Shown here: positions 15,689 to 25,117 of the stretch, in pieces | Layout: the number at the start of each line of letters is the position of its first letter | Position numbering within the stretch: position 1 is the stretch's first letter | Source: an uncultured Bacteroidales bacterium | GTDB taxonomy: Bacteria > Bacteroidota > Bacteroidia > Bacteroidales > Bacteroidaceae | Length of the DNA: 55,747 bases | Reading direction: 5' to 3' | Assembly: GCA_902800305.1 (NCBI GenBank) | Contig: CADCDP010000032.1 | Location: forward strand, 1 to 55,747 | The notes under the pieces: model-generated | Told to the model about the DNA's origin: nothing | What the model saw: the letters and a program-made list of their open reading frames with translations, nothing else | Database searches by the model: none | Program-made: the position numbers and the translations under genes

Positions 15689-16093
15689 ATGGCACTTCAT
15701 TACAAAGTGAAGAAAGTGCGGCTGAACTATCAGGAGGGAAAGCCTGAAGGATACAAGTTGCAAATGGTGAATCAGCCTATCATCAAGGAAGAAGCCTTGT
15801 TGGAATATATATCGCAATCGGCTCACGTTCCTCAAAGTATGGTAAAGGCTTGCATGATGGCAATTGCGGAGGCCATCAGATACTATGTCATCAACGGCCA
15901 CAAAGTGTCGTTCGGGGAGTTTGGAAAATTCCACTTGAAGGTGGAGAACACTTGTGTGGACACGCCAGAGGAGTGTCTGGCTGACACGGTGAAGCGGATG
16001 ACATTGTGCTTTTCGCCGAACGCGGACATTAAGGACGTGCTGAACAAGGCAGGACTGAGGGAGTACAAGACGTTGAGCGAAACAACGAATTGA
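15689..16093 (+). CDS. HU-like DNA-binding protein (first of pair)
   Basis: The 134-aa product belongs to the Bacteroidetes histone-like HU-related family. It has the N-terminal extension MALHYKVKKVRLNYQEGKPEG followed by an HU-type helical part (HVPQSMVKACMMAIAEAIRYY) and strands (GHKVSFGEFGKFHLKVEN). These proteins are assumed to bend or compact DNA. An AGGAGG-like ribosome site (AAGGAGGTAAAA) precedes the ATG, which is notable in a phylum with weak sites. It is followed after 35 bp by a paralogue with the same layout. Confidence 0.88.
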   Translation: MALHYKVKKVRLNYQEGKPEGYKLQMVNQPIIKEEALLEYISQSAHVPQSMVKACMMAIAEAIRYYVINGHKVSFGEFGKFHLKVENTCVDTPEECLADTVKRMTLCFSPNADIKDVLNKAGLREYKTLSETTN

Positions 16094-16128
16094 ACAAAGA
16101 ATACGAACAATTAAAACAAAAAAAGACA

Positions 16129-16566
16129 ATGGATACAAGGACATCAGGGCCGAAGGGGGTCATCAAGATGTATCCCGAAAAGGTGAAACTGTACTACATG
16201 GACGGACAGCCCGAGAAGTACCGTCTGCATTGGGTGAGGGGTGGAACCATCACCGATGAGGACATCATTCAGTATGCAGCACAGGCGGCTTTTGTGCCCG
16301 AGAGTGCAGTGGTGATGGCGCAGGAGGCTTTGTTTGATGCCATCAACTATTTCTGTGCCAATGGTCACTCGGTGGAGGTGCCCTATTTGGGCACGTTCAG
16401 TGTGCGCTTGAACAGCAAAGTGGTGGAGACGGCAGAGGAAGCCAATACGGAAAGTGTGACACGCCGCCGTCTCCGCTTCTATCCGAAGCGACGATTGAAG
16501 GCGGCGTGCCACAAGAAGAATATCCGCATTGAAATTGTGGATTTGTTGGGACTGAAGAAGGAGTGA
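16129..16566 (+). CDS. HU-like DNA-binding protein (second of pair)
   Basis: A 145-aa paralogue of the preceding gene with the same order of elements: KMYPEKVKLYYMDGQPEKYR, then AAFVPESAVVMAQEALFDAI and GHSVEVPYLGTFSVRLNSK, ending in a basic tail (RRRLRFYPKRRLKAACHKK). I chose the ATG at 16129; the frame extends to a TTG at 16090 that would overlap the upstream gene. The two genes are probably one transcript. The two proteins differ at many positions, suggesting an old duplication. Confidence 0.85.
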   Translation: MDTRTSGPKGVIKMYPEKVKLYYMDGQPEKYRLHWVRGGTITDEDIIQYAAQAAFVPESAVVMAQEALFDAINYFCANGHSVEVPYLGTFSVRLNSKVVETAEEANTESVTRRRLRFYPKRRLKAACHKKNIRIEIVDLLGLKKE

Positions 16567-16572
16567 AAGAAG

Positions 16573-18027
16573 TTACTTTACAGCTCCACCCAAAGCGATG
16601 TAGAGAGCTATGACAGCTTGAGCACCGCTGTACAGGTTCTCTGCCTCGCTGAGCTGAGCACTCAGCAGACTTTCCTGAGCGGTGAGCACTTCGAGGTAGC
16701 TGGCTTTGCCGTTATCCATCAGCTCATGGGTACCCATATAAGCCTCATGGAGCACTTCGACCTGACGGTGGTAGTAGTCGTGCTTTTCACGGGCAGCCTG
16801 ACAGTCGGCTATCGCCTCGTTCACATCGTTACCAGCATTGATGACGGTCTGCACGTACTTCTTCTTCAGGTTTTCTTCCGTGAGTTGCGAAATCTTGTAA
16901 TTCGCCCTAATCTGACCACGGGCAAAGAGAGGCTGTGACAATGAGGCTACGGCTTGAAGCAACAAGGCTCCTGGATTGACGATGAAACCACCACCGCTGT
17001 TCGTCCAACCAGCTGCTCCCGACAGCGTAATGCTGGGGAAGAAGGCGGCGCGAGCGTTTTGTGTGTTATAGAACGCCTCCTCCATGCAATAGTTTGCCAT
17101 ACGGATGTCTGGACGTTGTTCCAGCATCAAGGCAGGCACTCCCACTCTCAAATAGCGGTTCTCGAACATACGTCGGTCTTCTGCCGAGGTGTGGTAACGG
17201 TCTTCTGCACCCCAATATTCACGTTCAATGTGCTGGGGAGTGATGCACAGAATACTACAGATAGCATTTTCTGTAGCGCGGATGGCGCGTTTTATATCCA
17301 CAATCTGCGTCTTCACACTCAACCACGAGGACTCCTGTTGGTTGACGGCTGTAGAGTAGGTCTGTCCGTTCTCATACAACGCTTGCTGCGTTTCCAACGA
17401 GGCTTTCCAAAGACTGTCTGTCTGGATGAGGATTTCCAGTTCACGGTCAAGCAGCATGAGCCTGTAATACTGCTGGGCAAGGGTGCTGACGAGGTTAGCA
17501 CGGGTTGCCTCCTCACTCATCTGAGCTTGCATGAGTACAGCTTTGGCAGCACGCTTCTTGCTGGTGATGGAACCAAACAAATCGAGGTCAACCGATGTCT
17601 GCATCTGCAGGTTGTAAGACTTGGACGCTTTAGATTGGTCGAAACTGGACAACGTGCCTTGGGGTGTGAAATAGAGTGAAGGCAGATAGGCCAGACGAGC
17701 CGCTTGGAGCGCCTGTTGGCTCTTCTCGATGTTGATGCGAGCGGTGTTCAAATCGGTATTGTTCTCCAATGCCTGTTCGATGAGCCGCTGCAGATAGGGG
17801 TCGGTGAAGAACTCACGCCACGACATCTGTGCGATGGAGGTACCATCTCCTTCGGAGACACCTGCGGTCGCTTGACCGAACACATCAGTTGGTTCCTGTA
17901 CTGTCTTCTCGTACTTTTGATATAAGCCACAGCCTGTGAGCATCAAGCATAACGCAAGGCTAAATGATAAATGATAAATGATAAATGATAATTTTATCGG
18001 AGAATGTTTGAATATCTTGGTCATCAT
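16573..18027 (-). CDS. RND efflux outer-membrane lipoprotein (NodT/OprM-type)
   Basis: This is the TolC-like exit duct of the tripartite efflux pump encoded upstream on the same strand. The 484-aa protein has a lipoprotein signal ending in LMLTGC and two outer-membrane-factor repeats rich in long helices (SQQALQAARLAYLPSLYFTP; ARAAFFPSITLSGAAGW; LLQAVASLSQPLFARGQIRAN). The signal-peptide region is encoded partly by four copies of a 7-bp repeat (17962-17989), so copy-number change would shift the frame. It lies 42 bp downstream of the RND pump gene. Confidence 0.93.
   Translation of the reverse strand: MMTKIFKHSPIKLSFIIYHLSFSLALCLMLTGCGLYQKYEKTVQEPTDVFGQATAGVSEGDGTSIAQMSWREFFTDPYLQRLIEQALENNTDLNTARINIEKSQQALQAARLAYLPSLYFTPQGTLSSFDQSKASKSYNLQMQTSVDLDLFGSITSKKRAAKAVLMQAQMSEEATRANLVSTLAQQYYRLMLLDRELEILIQTDSLWKASLETQQALYENGQTYSTAVNQQESSWLSVKTQIVDIKRAIRATENAICSILCITPQHIEREYWGAEDRYHTSAEDRRMFENRYLRVGVPALMLEQRPDIRMANYCMEEAFYNTQNARAAFFPSITLSGAAGWTNSGGGFIVNPGALLLQAVASLSQPLFARGQIRANYKISQLTEENLKKKYVQTVINAGNDVNEAIADCQAAREKHDYYHRQVEVLHEAYMGTHELMDNGKASYLEVLTAQESLLSAQLSEAENLYSGAQAVIALYIALGGAVK
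17962..17989. repeat. 4 x 7-bp tandem repeat in the efflux lipoprotein gene
   Basis: AAATGAT repeated four times perfectly, within the signal-peptide codons of the outer-membrane factor (encoding part of FIIYHLSF). Confidence 0.9.
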
Positions 18028-18043
18028 AATTCTAAGTTTTTAA

Positions 18044-18078
18044 TATTTTCATTTTTCATTTTTCATTTCTCATTTAGG
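18044..18078. repeat. Heptamer tandem repeats at the RND gene end
   Basis: Units TATTTTC, ATTTTTC, ATTTTTC, ATTTCTC, ATTTAGG follow each other at a 7-bp step; the RND pump stop codon lies within them. Confidence 0.6.
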
Positions 18079-21000
18079 TGCTTTTGCACCGCCTTGGAAC
18101 TTCTCGTGCAGGTTCTGGAACACAATGAAGAAGGCGGGGACGACGAAGAGGAGGGCAATGGTGCCGACAGTCATACCGCCGACAACACCCATAGCGAGGG
18201 CACGGTTACCATTGGCACCGGCACCACCCTCGATGATGAGTGGTATCATACCTGCAATCATCGTGACGACCGTCATCAAGATAGGACGCAGACGTTCCTT
18301 ACAAGCTTCGAAGGCGGCATCGACAATGCTCAAGCCTTGTGCTCGACGTTCTGCGGCAAACTCCGTGATGAGGATAGCCGTCTTCGCCAACAGACCAATG
18401 AGCATGATGACACCCGTCTGCAAGTAGATGTTGTTGTCTGAACCTGGCAGGCTGAACAGCGAGCAGACGTATGCCATAATGAAGGCACCCATCAGACCGA
18501 AAGGCACACTCAGCAGCACAGCCATTGGCGTGAACCACGAGTTGTACAAAGAGGCCAAAATCAGATAGATGAGGATGGCACAGATGCAATAGATGAGTGT
18601 GGTGGTGTTGGAGTTAGCAGACTCTTCCACCTCGCGCGACATACCACTATACTCATAAGTGGCAGTTGGAGGCATCTCCTGACGGAACACCTCTTCGATG
18701 GCCTTGTGAGCCTGACCCTCGCTGTAGCCGCTGGCGGTCGTGATGCTGGTTGTGATACTCTGGAAGAGGTTGAAGTGCTGGATGTTCGACGGGCCGACAA
18801 TCTCCTTGAGCGAGACGAACTGAGAGAGCGGCGACATCTTACCGTCCTTCACCTTCACGAAGATGTTGTTCAACGATGAGGGGTCAAGACGGCTCTCTGG
18901 CGTAGCAGCAATCATAATGTAATACACCTTACCGAACTGATTGAAGTTGCCGATGTACGAGCCGCTACAATAAGCACCCAATGTGCTGAGCACGGATTTG
19001 GGCGACACACCAGCGCGGTCACACTGAGTAGCATCCACATCGACCTGATATTTCGGGAAACGCTCCGAGTAGGTGGATATAGCCGAACTGATTTCGGGAC
19101 GCTCCGCCAGTTTGGCCAGGAAGTGGTCGGTCTGTTTAGCAAACTCCGACAGGTTGCCGTCGGTGGGGTCTTGCACCACAAGGCTCACACCGTTGCTCGT
19201 TCCGTAACCTGGAATCTGTGGCATTTGGAACGGAATCACCGTCGCATTCTTGATGCTCTTACAAGCCATATAGAAACGATACATGACAAGTTCGACATTG
19301 TGGTTCATGCCCTCGCGGTCGTCCCAGTTCTTCAGGCGCACACACAGGAAGGCGTAGCTGGAGCCATAGCCTGAAATCAAGCCATAACCACTGGAGAATG
19401 CGTAGCTCTCCAGCTCCGGAATCTCCTTCACCTTCTCTTCCACCTGCTTCACCAGTTCGTTGGTCTGCTCCAGGGTGTAACCCTCAGGAGCACAAATCTC
19501 AGCCAAGAAGCAACCTTGGTCTTCCTGTGGCACGAGACCTGATGGAAGGTTCTTCATGAAGAAGAACAGAAATGCGCCAGCCAGCGCGAGCAGCAGCCAT
19601 GCCATAGCGGGACGCTTGATGAATTTCTTCACCGACTTCGAATATTTATCCAAGATGGCGTTATAGCTCAGGTCGTAGGCTTTCTTCGTGTAGTACGTCA
19701 GCGACTTACGGTCAGGCTTCGCATCCGATGCCCTCAACATGATGGCACAGAGGGCAGGACACAGCGTCAGCGCCGACACACACGAGAGACCCACAGCCGA
19801 GGCAATCGTCACACCAAACTGCGTGAAGAACGTGCCTGACGTGCCACCCATGAACGTCACGGGGATGAACACCGCCATAAATACCAAAGTACACGACACC
19901 ACTGCCACCGACACCTCGTTCATTGCTTGGCGAGTGGCTTCACGGGCATCGCTCATGCCTCCCTCGACCTTCGCCATCACAGCCTCTACCACCACGATGG
20001 CATCGTCCACCACCGTACCGATGGCCAGCACGAGCGCGAAGAGCGTCAGGATGTTGAGCGAGAAGCCCGCCAGCGACACGACTGCGAATGTGCCCATCAA
20101 CGAGACGATAATCGAGATACTCGGAATCACCGTCGCCTTGAAGTTCTGCAAGAAGAAGAACACCACGATAATCACGAGGATGATGGCGATGATGAGCGTC
20201 TCCACCACGTTGTGGATGGCAGCGAAGAGGAAGTCATCCGAAGTCATCATCGTGACGAATTCCAATCCGGCAGGCATCATCGGTTTCAGGTCATCCAGCA
20301 TCTTTGTGATGCGGGCATTCACTTCCGTTGCGTTAGCACCTGGTGCCTGGAAGACCATCATCAGGGCACCTGGCGCACCGTTGATGTCAGAAATAAAGCT
20401 GTAGCTCTGGGCACCGATTTCCACCTCAGCCACATCGCCCAGACGCAACACGTGACCGCCGTCGGTGGTCTTCAAAATGATGTCGTTGAACTCCTCCACT
20501 GTCTTCAGCGTACCCTTATACTCCATCGAATACTTGTACATGTTATTCGACTGCTCACCAAAAGAACCCGTGGAACTTACGAAGCTCTGACCGTCAATGG
20601 CATACGCAATGTCGTTCGGATCCAATCCGTACTGCGCCATCACGTCAGGCTTCATCCATATACGCAGGGCGAAGGTGTTACCCAGCGACATCACCTCACC
20701 CACACCCGTGATACGCTGCACACGAGGCTTCAGGTTAATGTCCACCCAGTTCGAGATGAAGTCATCGTTATACTTGCCGTCCGCACTTCTCACGGCGATG
20801 ATGCGCAGGATACTACTTTGCTGTTTCGACACCGAAATACCTACCTTCGTCACGTCCGAAGGCAACTGCGACTCTGCTTTCGACACACGGTTCTGCACAT
20901 TCACCGTCGCCATATCGGGGTCGGTACCTGCCTCAAAAAACACGTCAATGCTCACATTACCTGTCGTTGTTGCCTTCGAGCTCATGTACATCATTCCTTC

Positions 21001-21219
21001 CACGCCGTTGATGCTCTCTTCCAAAGGCTGGATGACCGACTTCATAATAGTGTTCGGGTCAGCACCCGTATAGGTCGTCGTCACGCTCACTTGTGGTGGT
21101 GCAATGCTCGGATACTGCTCCACCGACAGCGTCTCCATGCAGATGAAGCCCACCAGCGTGATTACAATCGAGATGGCACATGCCATCACGTATTTATTGA
21201 TAAAAATATTGTTCTTCAT
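18070..21219 (-). CDS. RND multidrug efflux pump, AcrB-type (HAE1)
   Basis: The inner-membrane proton-driven pump of a tripartite efflux system. At 1049 aa it has normal length, with the N-terminal helix, two periplasmic porter regions and twelve membrane segments. Recognisable stretches are YTGADPNTIMKSVIQPLEESINGVEGM, the acidic helix 4 region LALVLAIGTVVDDAIVVVEAV, FIPVTFMGGTSGTFFTQFGVTIASAVG and the second-half ILYLILASLYNSW-like segment. Drugs versus other substrates cannot be told. It lies downstream of its adaptor gene, across a 244-bp gap. Confidence 0.97.
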   Translation of the reverse strand: MKNNIFINKYVMACAISIVITLVGFICMETLSVEQYPSIAPPQVSVTTTYTGADPNTIMKSVIQPLEESINGVEGMMYMSSKATTTGNVSIDVFFEAGTDPDMATVNVQNRVSKAESQLPSDVTKVGISVSKQQSSILRIIAVRSADGKYNDDFISNWVDINLKPRVQRITGVGEVMSLGNTFALRIWMKPDVMAQYGLDPNDIAYAIDGQSFVSSTGSFGEQSNNMYKYSMEYKGTLKTVEEFNDIILKTTDGGHVLRLGDVAEVEIGAQSYSFISDINGAPGALMMVFQAPGANATEVNARITKMLDDLKPMMPAGLEFVTMMTSDDFLFAAIHNVVETLIIAIILVIIVVFFFLQNFKATVIPSISIIVSLMGTFAVVSLAGFSLNILTLFALVLAIGTVVDDAIVVVEAVMAKVEGGMSDAREATRQAMNEVSVAVVSCTLVFMAVFIPVTFMGGTSGTFFTQFGVTIASAVGLSCVSALTLCPALCAIMLRASDAKPDRKSLTYYTKKAYDLSYNAILDKYSKSVKKFIKRPAMAWLLLALAGAFLFFFMKNLPSGLVPQEDQGCFLAEICAPEGYTLEQTNELVKQVEEKVKEIPELESYAFSSGYGLISGYGSSYAFLCVRLKNWDDREGMNHNVELVMYRFYMACKSIKNATVIPFQMPQIPGYGTSNGVSLVVQDPTDGNLSEFAKQTDHFLAKLAERPEISSAISTYSERFPKYQVDVDATQCDRAGVSPKSVLSTLGAYCSGSYIGNFNQFGKVYYIMIAATPESRLDPSSLNNIFVKVKDGKMSPLSQFVSLKEIVGPSNIQHFNLFQSITTSITTASGYSEGQAHKAIEEVFRQEMPPTATYEYSGMSREVEESANSNTTTLIYCICAILIYLILASLYNSWFTPMAVLLSVPFGLMGAFIMAYVCSLFSLPGSDNNIYLQTGVIMLIGLLAKTAILITEFAAERRAQGLSIVDAAFEACKERLRPILMTVVTMIAGMIPLIIEGGAGANGNRALAMGVVGGMTVGTIALLFVVPAFFIVFQNLHEKFQGGAKAPK

Positions 21220-21294
21220 TGTTTGTTCAGAGTTATTTTAAAGTTTTTAAGTCATAGAATTAAAAGAATTTGAAGGTGCTATGCAGGATGTTCG

Positions 21295-21390
21295 GAATTC
21301 GCCTTCGGCGCTGAGAATTTGAAGAAGCTGACGCGATGTTAGCAAACAAGCCGCAAGGTTTCTTTAAATTCTCCGCCGCTTGCGGAATTC
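21295..21390. repeat. Inverted-repeat element between adaptor and pump genes
   Basis: GAATTCGCC...GAGAATTT (21295-21320) and its inverted counterpart AAATTCTCCGCC...GAATTC (21366-21390) flank about 45 bp. Each arm also holds a small palindrome (CGCCTTCGGCG; CCGC-CGCTT-GCGG). This fills the unusually long gap inside an otherwise compact operon. Confidence 0.5.
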
Positions 21391-21463
21391 TGCTTCCCTG
21401 CCGCATGGCCTTCTCCTAATTCTTAAAATTCTTTGACTTTAAAAACTCTTTGTCTCTTTACCT

Positions 21464-22570
21464 TTAAAACAAAACCTTCTGTCCTTCCGTCACGTTGTTC
21501 GCACCTACGGTCACAATCTTGTCGCCCACGTTCAGGCCGCTCGTCACGATGAAGTCCTTGCCATTGCCTGTGTCCGTCGTTGTCACGCTGACAGCCGTAG
21601 CGGTGCTGTCTGCCTGAACCTTATACACCTGCTGCCTATCCAGAAGTTTCACCACAGCCAACTGCGGAATCACAATCACATCCGTCTCGGCATACGGCAA
21701 CACCACCGTTCCCTGGATGCCCGAGAACAGTTGACCGTCGGGATTCGGGAACGTCGCCTTGACTGCCAGCGTACCCGTCGTGCTGTTCACCATACCCGTC
21801 AGACTGCTGATGCGCCCCTTGTGCGGATATTCCGTACCGTTCTTCATCACAAACGTCACGTCAGGTATTGCAGCCATGTATTTCGCCCAGTCTTCTGCTT
21901 TTGCACCCTCAGAAACCATCTTCTCGACGAGTGCCTCTGGTATCGAGAACTCTGCGTCCATCTGCAGGTTGCCGCTCACCATTGTCAACTGCATGCCTGG
22001 CGACACCTGGTCACCCGTACGCACAGGAATCTCACCAATGAGACCCGTCACTGGTGCCGTAATCGTGCAGAAGCCTAAATTGACCTTCGCATTGTTCACC
22101 GATGCTCTGGCTTGTGCCACCGATGCCTGTGCTTGCTTGTACGAATTTTCCGAATTGTCGAGCATATACTGACTCACGATTTGCTTCTCGAACAGATTCT
22201 TGTTCGACTCGTACTCCAGCTTCGCGCTGCTCTCTTGTGCCAAAGCAGCTTGCAGATTGGCCTGTGCTGCCTCCAGATTCAACTGAGCGTTACGCTGGTC
22301 GATGACAAAGAGCGTCTGACCCTTATTCACTCGCTGACCTTCGGTCACACAAATCTGCATCAGCTGACCGCTTACCTGCGGTGTGATGGTCACGTCGGTT
22401 TGACCCTTCAGCCTAGCGCTGAACTTGATGGGCACTTCAATGTCTGATTTTTTCACTGTCAGCGTCTCAAAAGACGTCTGCACTTCCTTGGGCATGTCGA
22501 TGTCACAGGACACCAACCCCAGAGTCGCACTGAGCATGAACACCCAGCCCTTCATGTTGTTTTTTTTCAT
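21464..22570 (-). CDS. RND efflux periplasmic adaptor (membrane fusion protein)
   Basis: A 368-aa lipoprotein (LGLVSC lipobox near residue 22) linking the pump to the outer-membrane factor. It has the split biotinyl-lipoyl domain (GQLMQICVTEGQRVNKGQTLF and ITAPVTGLIGEIPVRTGDQV), an alpha-hairpin between them (EAAQANLQAALAQESSAKLE) and a beta-barrel plus membrane-proximal domain. It is first of the three pump genes, 40 bp after the DUF4421-like gene, and may be co-transcribed with it. Confidence 0.95.
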   Translation of the reverse strand: MKKNNMKGWVFMLSATLGLVSCDIDMPKEVQTSFETLTVKKSDIEVPIKFSARLKGQTDVTITPQVSGQLMQICVTEGQRVNKGQTLFVIDQRNAQLNLEAAQANLQAALAQESSAKLEYESNKNLFEKQIVSQYMLDNSENSYKQAQASVAQARASVNNAKVNLGFCTITAPVTGLIGEIPVRTGDQVSPGMQLTMVSGNLQMDAEFSIPEALVEKMVSEGAKAEDWAKYMAAIPDVTFVMKNGTEYPHKGRISSLTGMVNSTTGTLAVKATFPNPDGQLFSGIQGTVVLPYAETDVIVIPQLAVVKLLDRQQVYKVQADSTATAVSVTTTDTGNGKDFIVTSGLNVGDKIVTVGANNVTEGQKVLF

Positions 22571-22583
22571 GTCTTTTATTTTG

Positions 22584-22611
22584 TAAAGTTTAAAGTTTAA
22601 GGTTTAAAGTT
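22584..22611. repeat. Heptamer tandem repeat upstream of the adaptor
   Basis: TAAAGTT, TAAAGTT, TAAGGTT, TAAAGTT at a 7-bp step, ending at the stop codon of the DUF4421-like gene. Confidence 0.7.
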
Positions 22612-23876
22612 TACAACCTCACGCCCACCGATGCATTGATGTACCAGTCGTTCAAGTGACCATGCATGGCTTTATGCTTGTAGTTGAAATTGTTGAACTG
22701 TCCGTTGGCATTGATGAAATAGCGTTTCCAATTGTAGGTGACAGAAAGACGCGCTGTGTAGTTCAGGGCAAGGCGGTTGTTGCGCGAGGACACTCCTGTA
22801 CTTTGTAATCTACAATCGTCTGCATAGTCAAAATTTACATCTTCTAAGCCTTCTATACCTTCCTCTTTCATCGCTTCTATGATAGCATACATTAAAAGAT
22901 TTTCTTTCGAAAGCTCCTTAAAATTGCTATCGTAAGTATTGATGCGAGTGCGGTTCACAACTGTCAACATCGGCATTGCCATTGCACTGATGAGCCATCC
23001 CTTGGCAGGAACGAAGTTGTAGGCATAGCCAGCACCCACACCCAGCTGATACTGGCGCAAACGTCCAATTCCATCCATCCAATAGATGAGTTCGGCATTA
23101 CGGTTGTCATTGTATTTGAAATCGGCATAATAGCCCATCACTCCTACGATAGGTGACCCTGCCGAACGAACCTGAATGGTCTTCTGGTTGTAGGCAGCAG
23201 CGTATGAGAATTTCTTGTGGTTGAAGATATAGAATCCATCGAAAATCAAGGTCTTGATGGACATGTCAGAGGGTAATTCTTCCTTTTCCGTCTCATCCCA
23301 TCCGTATGCTTCTCCCCAATCAGAGAAAACGATGTCTCCTTTTTCTTCATCATAACTCTCGACATCTCTGGCTTGCATGGCTCCAGCATAGTGTGTTCTC
23401 ATGGCTTTCGTCTTGAACTTGTGCCAACGGAAGTTCAAAGCATACCAGCGACCCGTGCTCCTCAACGAAATATTCTGACTCTTGTCTCCACCTATAGGGA
23501 AAGAATAACTGGCACTCAATCCCTTGTAGCCCACTTTCACACCCAGCGACGTGGACACTTTGGTCATGATGCGAGGGTCGGTTTCCATGTCACCCACACC
23601 CCTAAGAAAGGGCATCGTACCCTCTCCATCGAACAATTCAGCTCCATCAACGACGGAGTGCATTTGCAAGTCTGTTTGCGACACACGGCTCTTGATGCTG
23701 ACTTGCCAAGGCCGTACAGGAGTCTTCACATAGTTCGTATCCAATCCATGCACCACAGACCTTTCAACAAAAGATTTTGCTTTCGTAACGATGTTTCCTT
23801 TTCCCGATTCCGTTTGCGCCCTACTGGAAGAAGCCACCAGAGCTGCCAAAAGACAAATAAAGAGTTTCTTGTTCAT
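22611..23876 (-). CDS. Secreted beta-rich protein, DUF4421-like
   Basis: The 421-aa protein has a cleavable signal peptide (LLAALVASSSRAQ) and alternating strand patterns ending in an aromatic/Arg C-terminus (DWYINASVGVRL), consistent with an outer-membrane barrel. The stretch GYKGLSASYSFPIGG and the RWYALNFRWHKFK region suggest the DUF4421 family of Bacteroidetes. Function is unknown. It precedes the efflux operon by 40 bp, and a consensus promoter lies upstream. Confidence 0.7.
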   Translation of the reverse strand: MNKKLFICLLAALVASSSRAQTESGKGNIVTKAKSFVERSVVHGLDTNYVKTPVRPWQVSIKSRVSQTDLQMHSVVDGAELFDGEGTMPFLRGVGDMETDPRIMTKVSTSLGVKVGYKGLSASYSFPIGGDKSQNISLRSTGRWYALNFRWHKFKTKAMRTHYAGAMQARDVESYDEEKGDIVFSDWGEAYGWDETEKEELPSDMSIKTLIFDGFYIFNHKKFSYAAAYNQKTIQVRSAGSPIVGVMGYYADFKYNDNRNAELIYWMDGIGRLRQYQLGVGAGYAYNFVPAKGWLISAMAMPMLTVVNRTRINTYDSNFKELSKENLLMYAIIEAMKEEGIEGLEDVNFDYADDCRLQSTGVSSRNNRLALNYTARLSVTYNWKRYFINANGQFNNFNYKHKAMHGHLNDWYINASVGVRL

Positions 23877-23911
23877 ACGTTAAAAATTGCTCATAAAATT
23901 GTTTTCGGGCA

Positions 23912-23944
23912 CAAATATACGGAATTATTTTTAATTCAAACAAA
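23912..23944 (-). promoter_or_regulatory. Promoter of the DUF4421-like gene and efflux operon
   Basis: Minus-strand TTTG (23941-23944), 21 bp, TATATTTG (23912-23919), 36 bp before the start codon. Confidence 0.55.
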
Positions 23945-23970
23945 AGCAACCCATTTTTTTCCCAAAAAGA

Positions 23971-23994
23971 GAGGCTCCGAAAATCGGAAGCCTC
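23971..23994 (-). terminator. Terminator after gldN
   Basis: GAGGCT-CCGA, loop AAA, TCGG-A-AGCCTC, with T-runs on both sides. On the minus strand it ends the type IX operon after gldN. Confidence 0.75.
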
Positions 23995-24010
23995 TTTTTT
24001 TTCATTTCTT

Positions 24011-25114
24011 TTAATGTCTTTGCCTTCTCACCGACACACGCGGAGCACCACTGCCTCCGCTCGATGAGGATGAACCACCAGACTTTTCCTTCTTGGTGGC
24101 TGCTCCAGAGTTACCACGACGACTGGTGCGTGAAGCCGAAGAGGAAGAGGTGTTCTTGCCAGTGGCGGCAGCACGACCACGTTTGCCTTTGGAGTTGGCT
24201 GCAGCAGCGATGGAGTCTTGCTTGGCCTGTTCGACAGAATCAACAGGAGTTGTCCAGATATGCTCCTCGAAATCGGTAATCTCCTTTTCGATGCGGTTCT
24301 GCTCTTTCTTGAGGAGGGAATCGGTGGCGCAGTACTGCTGGAGCGACTTGTTCTGCATGTTGGTGGTCATGTAAATTTCGCCCTTATAGTGGTTGGTGGA
24401 GAAGAAATCATCCATCGACATCCGAGCAGCGTTGTTGAGGTTGCTCGTCATCACTTCCTGACCGCTGAGGTAAGTCTTGATGTCGTCGTACTTCACCCAG
24501 AAGAGCGGGAACTTCTGCACTTGGTCAGAGTAGGAGAACTCGTCGGCAGCACGATGCAGCACGGGACAGAGTGCCACAATGCGGCTATGATAGGTGGCTG
24601 TGTGTTGGTCGTAGTAACTACTCTCTTTCACAAAGTAGCTGAGCACATCAGCAGAAGGAATATCGGATTGCTCCACCTTGATGCTGTTGCCATCCACTTC
24701 ATAGAAGATGTTCTGACGCTCCAGCATGTCCTTGAAGTGTAGTCGATTGCTCTGCTGGAAGTTCTCCACACCGTCCAACTGATACTCGTAGGCAGGAATC
24801 TTACCTGTGTTGAGCAGCTTAAAAAGGAGGGTGAAGAGGTTCATGTTTCCACCTTGTGGTTCTACGGGATAGTAGAGAGCCGCATTCTCGTCCTTAGAGA
24901 GGTCGATGGAACGATAGATGTCGCGTCGCCAACTGGGGTCTTCTGGCACATCGACGGCGGTGGGGAACATGAGGCTGGCACGAGAAGTGCTTGTGTTCGC
25001 CGCCCCATTCCTTGCAGAGGTGGTTCGGTTGTTCTGCACACGGCTCTTCTGAGGTTGAGCAGACAGAGTGCCTGTCAAACAGAGCGTTGCTAATATGAAT
25101 AGAATCTTTTTCAT
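24011..25114 (-). CDS. gldN: Type IX secretion protein GldN (PorN)
   Basis: GldN forms the periplasmic ring-associated part of the type IX secretion machinery with GldK. The 367-aa product has a signal peptide (LCLTGTLSAQ), the family core WRRDIYRSIDLSKDENAALYYP and LFKLLNTGKIPAYEYQLDG, and a low-complexity Ser/Gly/Arg-rich tail of about 80 residues (KNTSSSSASRTSRRG, GGSSSSSGGSGAP) that I would not expect to be conserved. It is last in gldK-L-M-N, separated from gldM by 139 bp of repeats. Confidence 0.93.
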   Translation of the reverse strand: MKKILFILATLCLTGTLSAQPQKSRVQNNRTTSARNGAANTSTSRASLMFPTAVDVPEDPSWRRDIYRSIDLSKDENAALYYPVEPQGGNMNLFTLLFKLLNTGKIPAYEYQLDGVENFQQSNRLHFKDMLERQNIFYEVDGNSIKVEQSDIPSADVLSYFVKESSYYDQHTATYHSRIVALCPVLHRAADEFSYSDQVQKFPLFWVKYDDIKTYLSGQEVMTSNLNNAARMSMDDFFSTNHYKGEIYMTTNMQNKSLQQYCATDSLLKKEQNRIEKEITDFEEHIWTTPVDSVEQAKQDSIAAAANSKGKRGRAAATGKNTSSSSASRTSRRGNSGAATKKEKSGGSSSSSGGSGAPRVSVRRQRH

Positions 25115-25117
25115 AAA

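Noticed and set aside
19927..21273. 448-aa plus-strand frame opposite the RND pump gene
   Set aside because: His/Arg-rich shadow of a well-supported gene; no family features.
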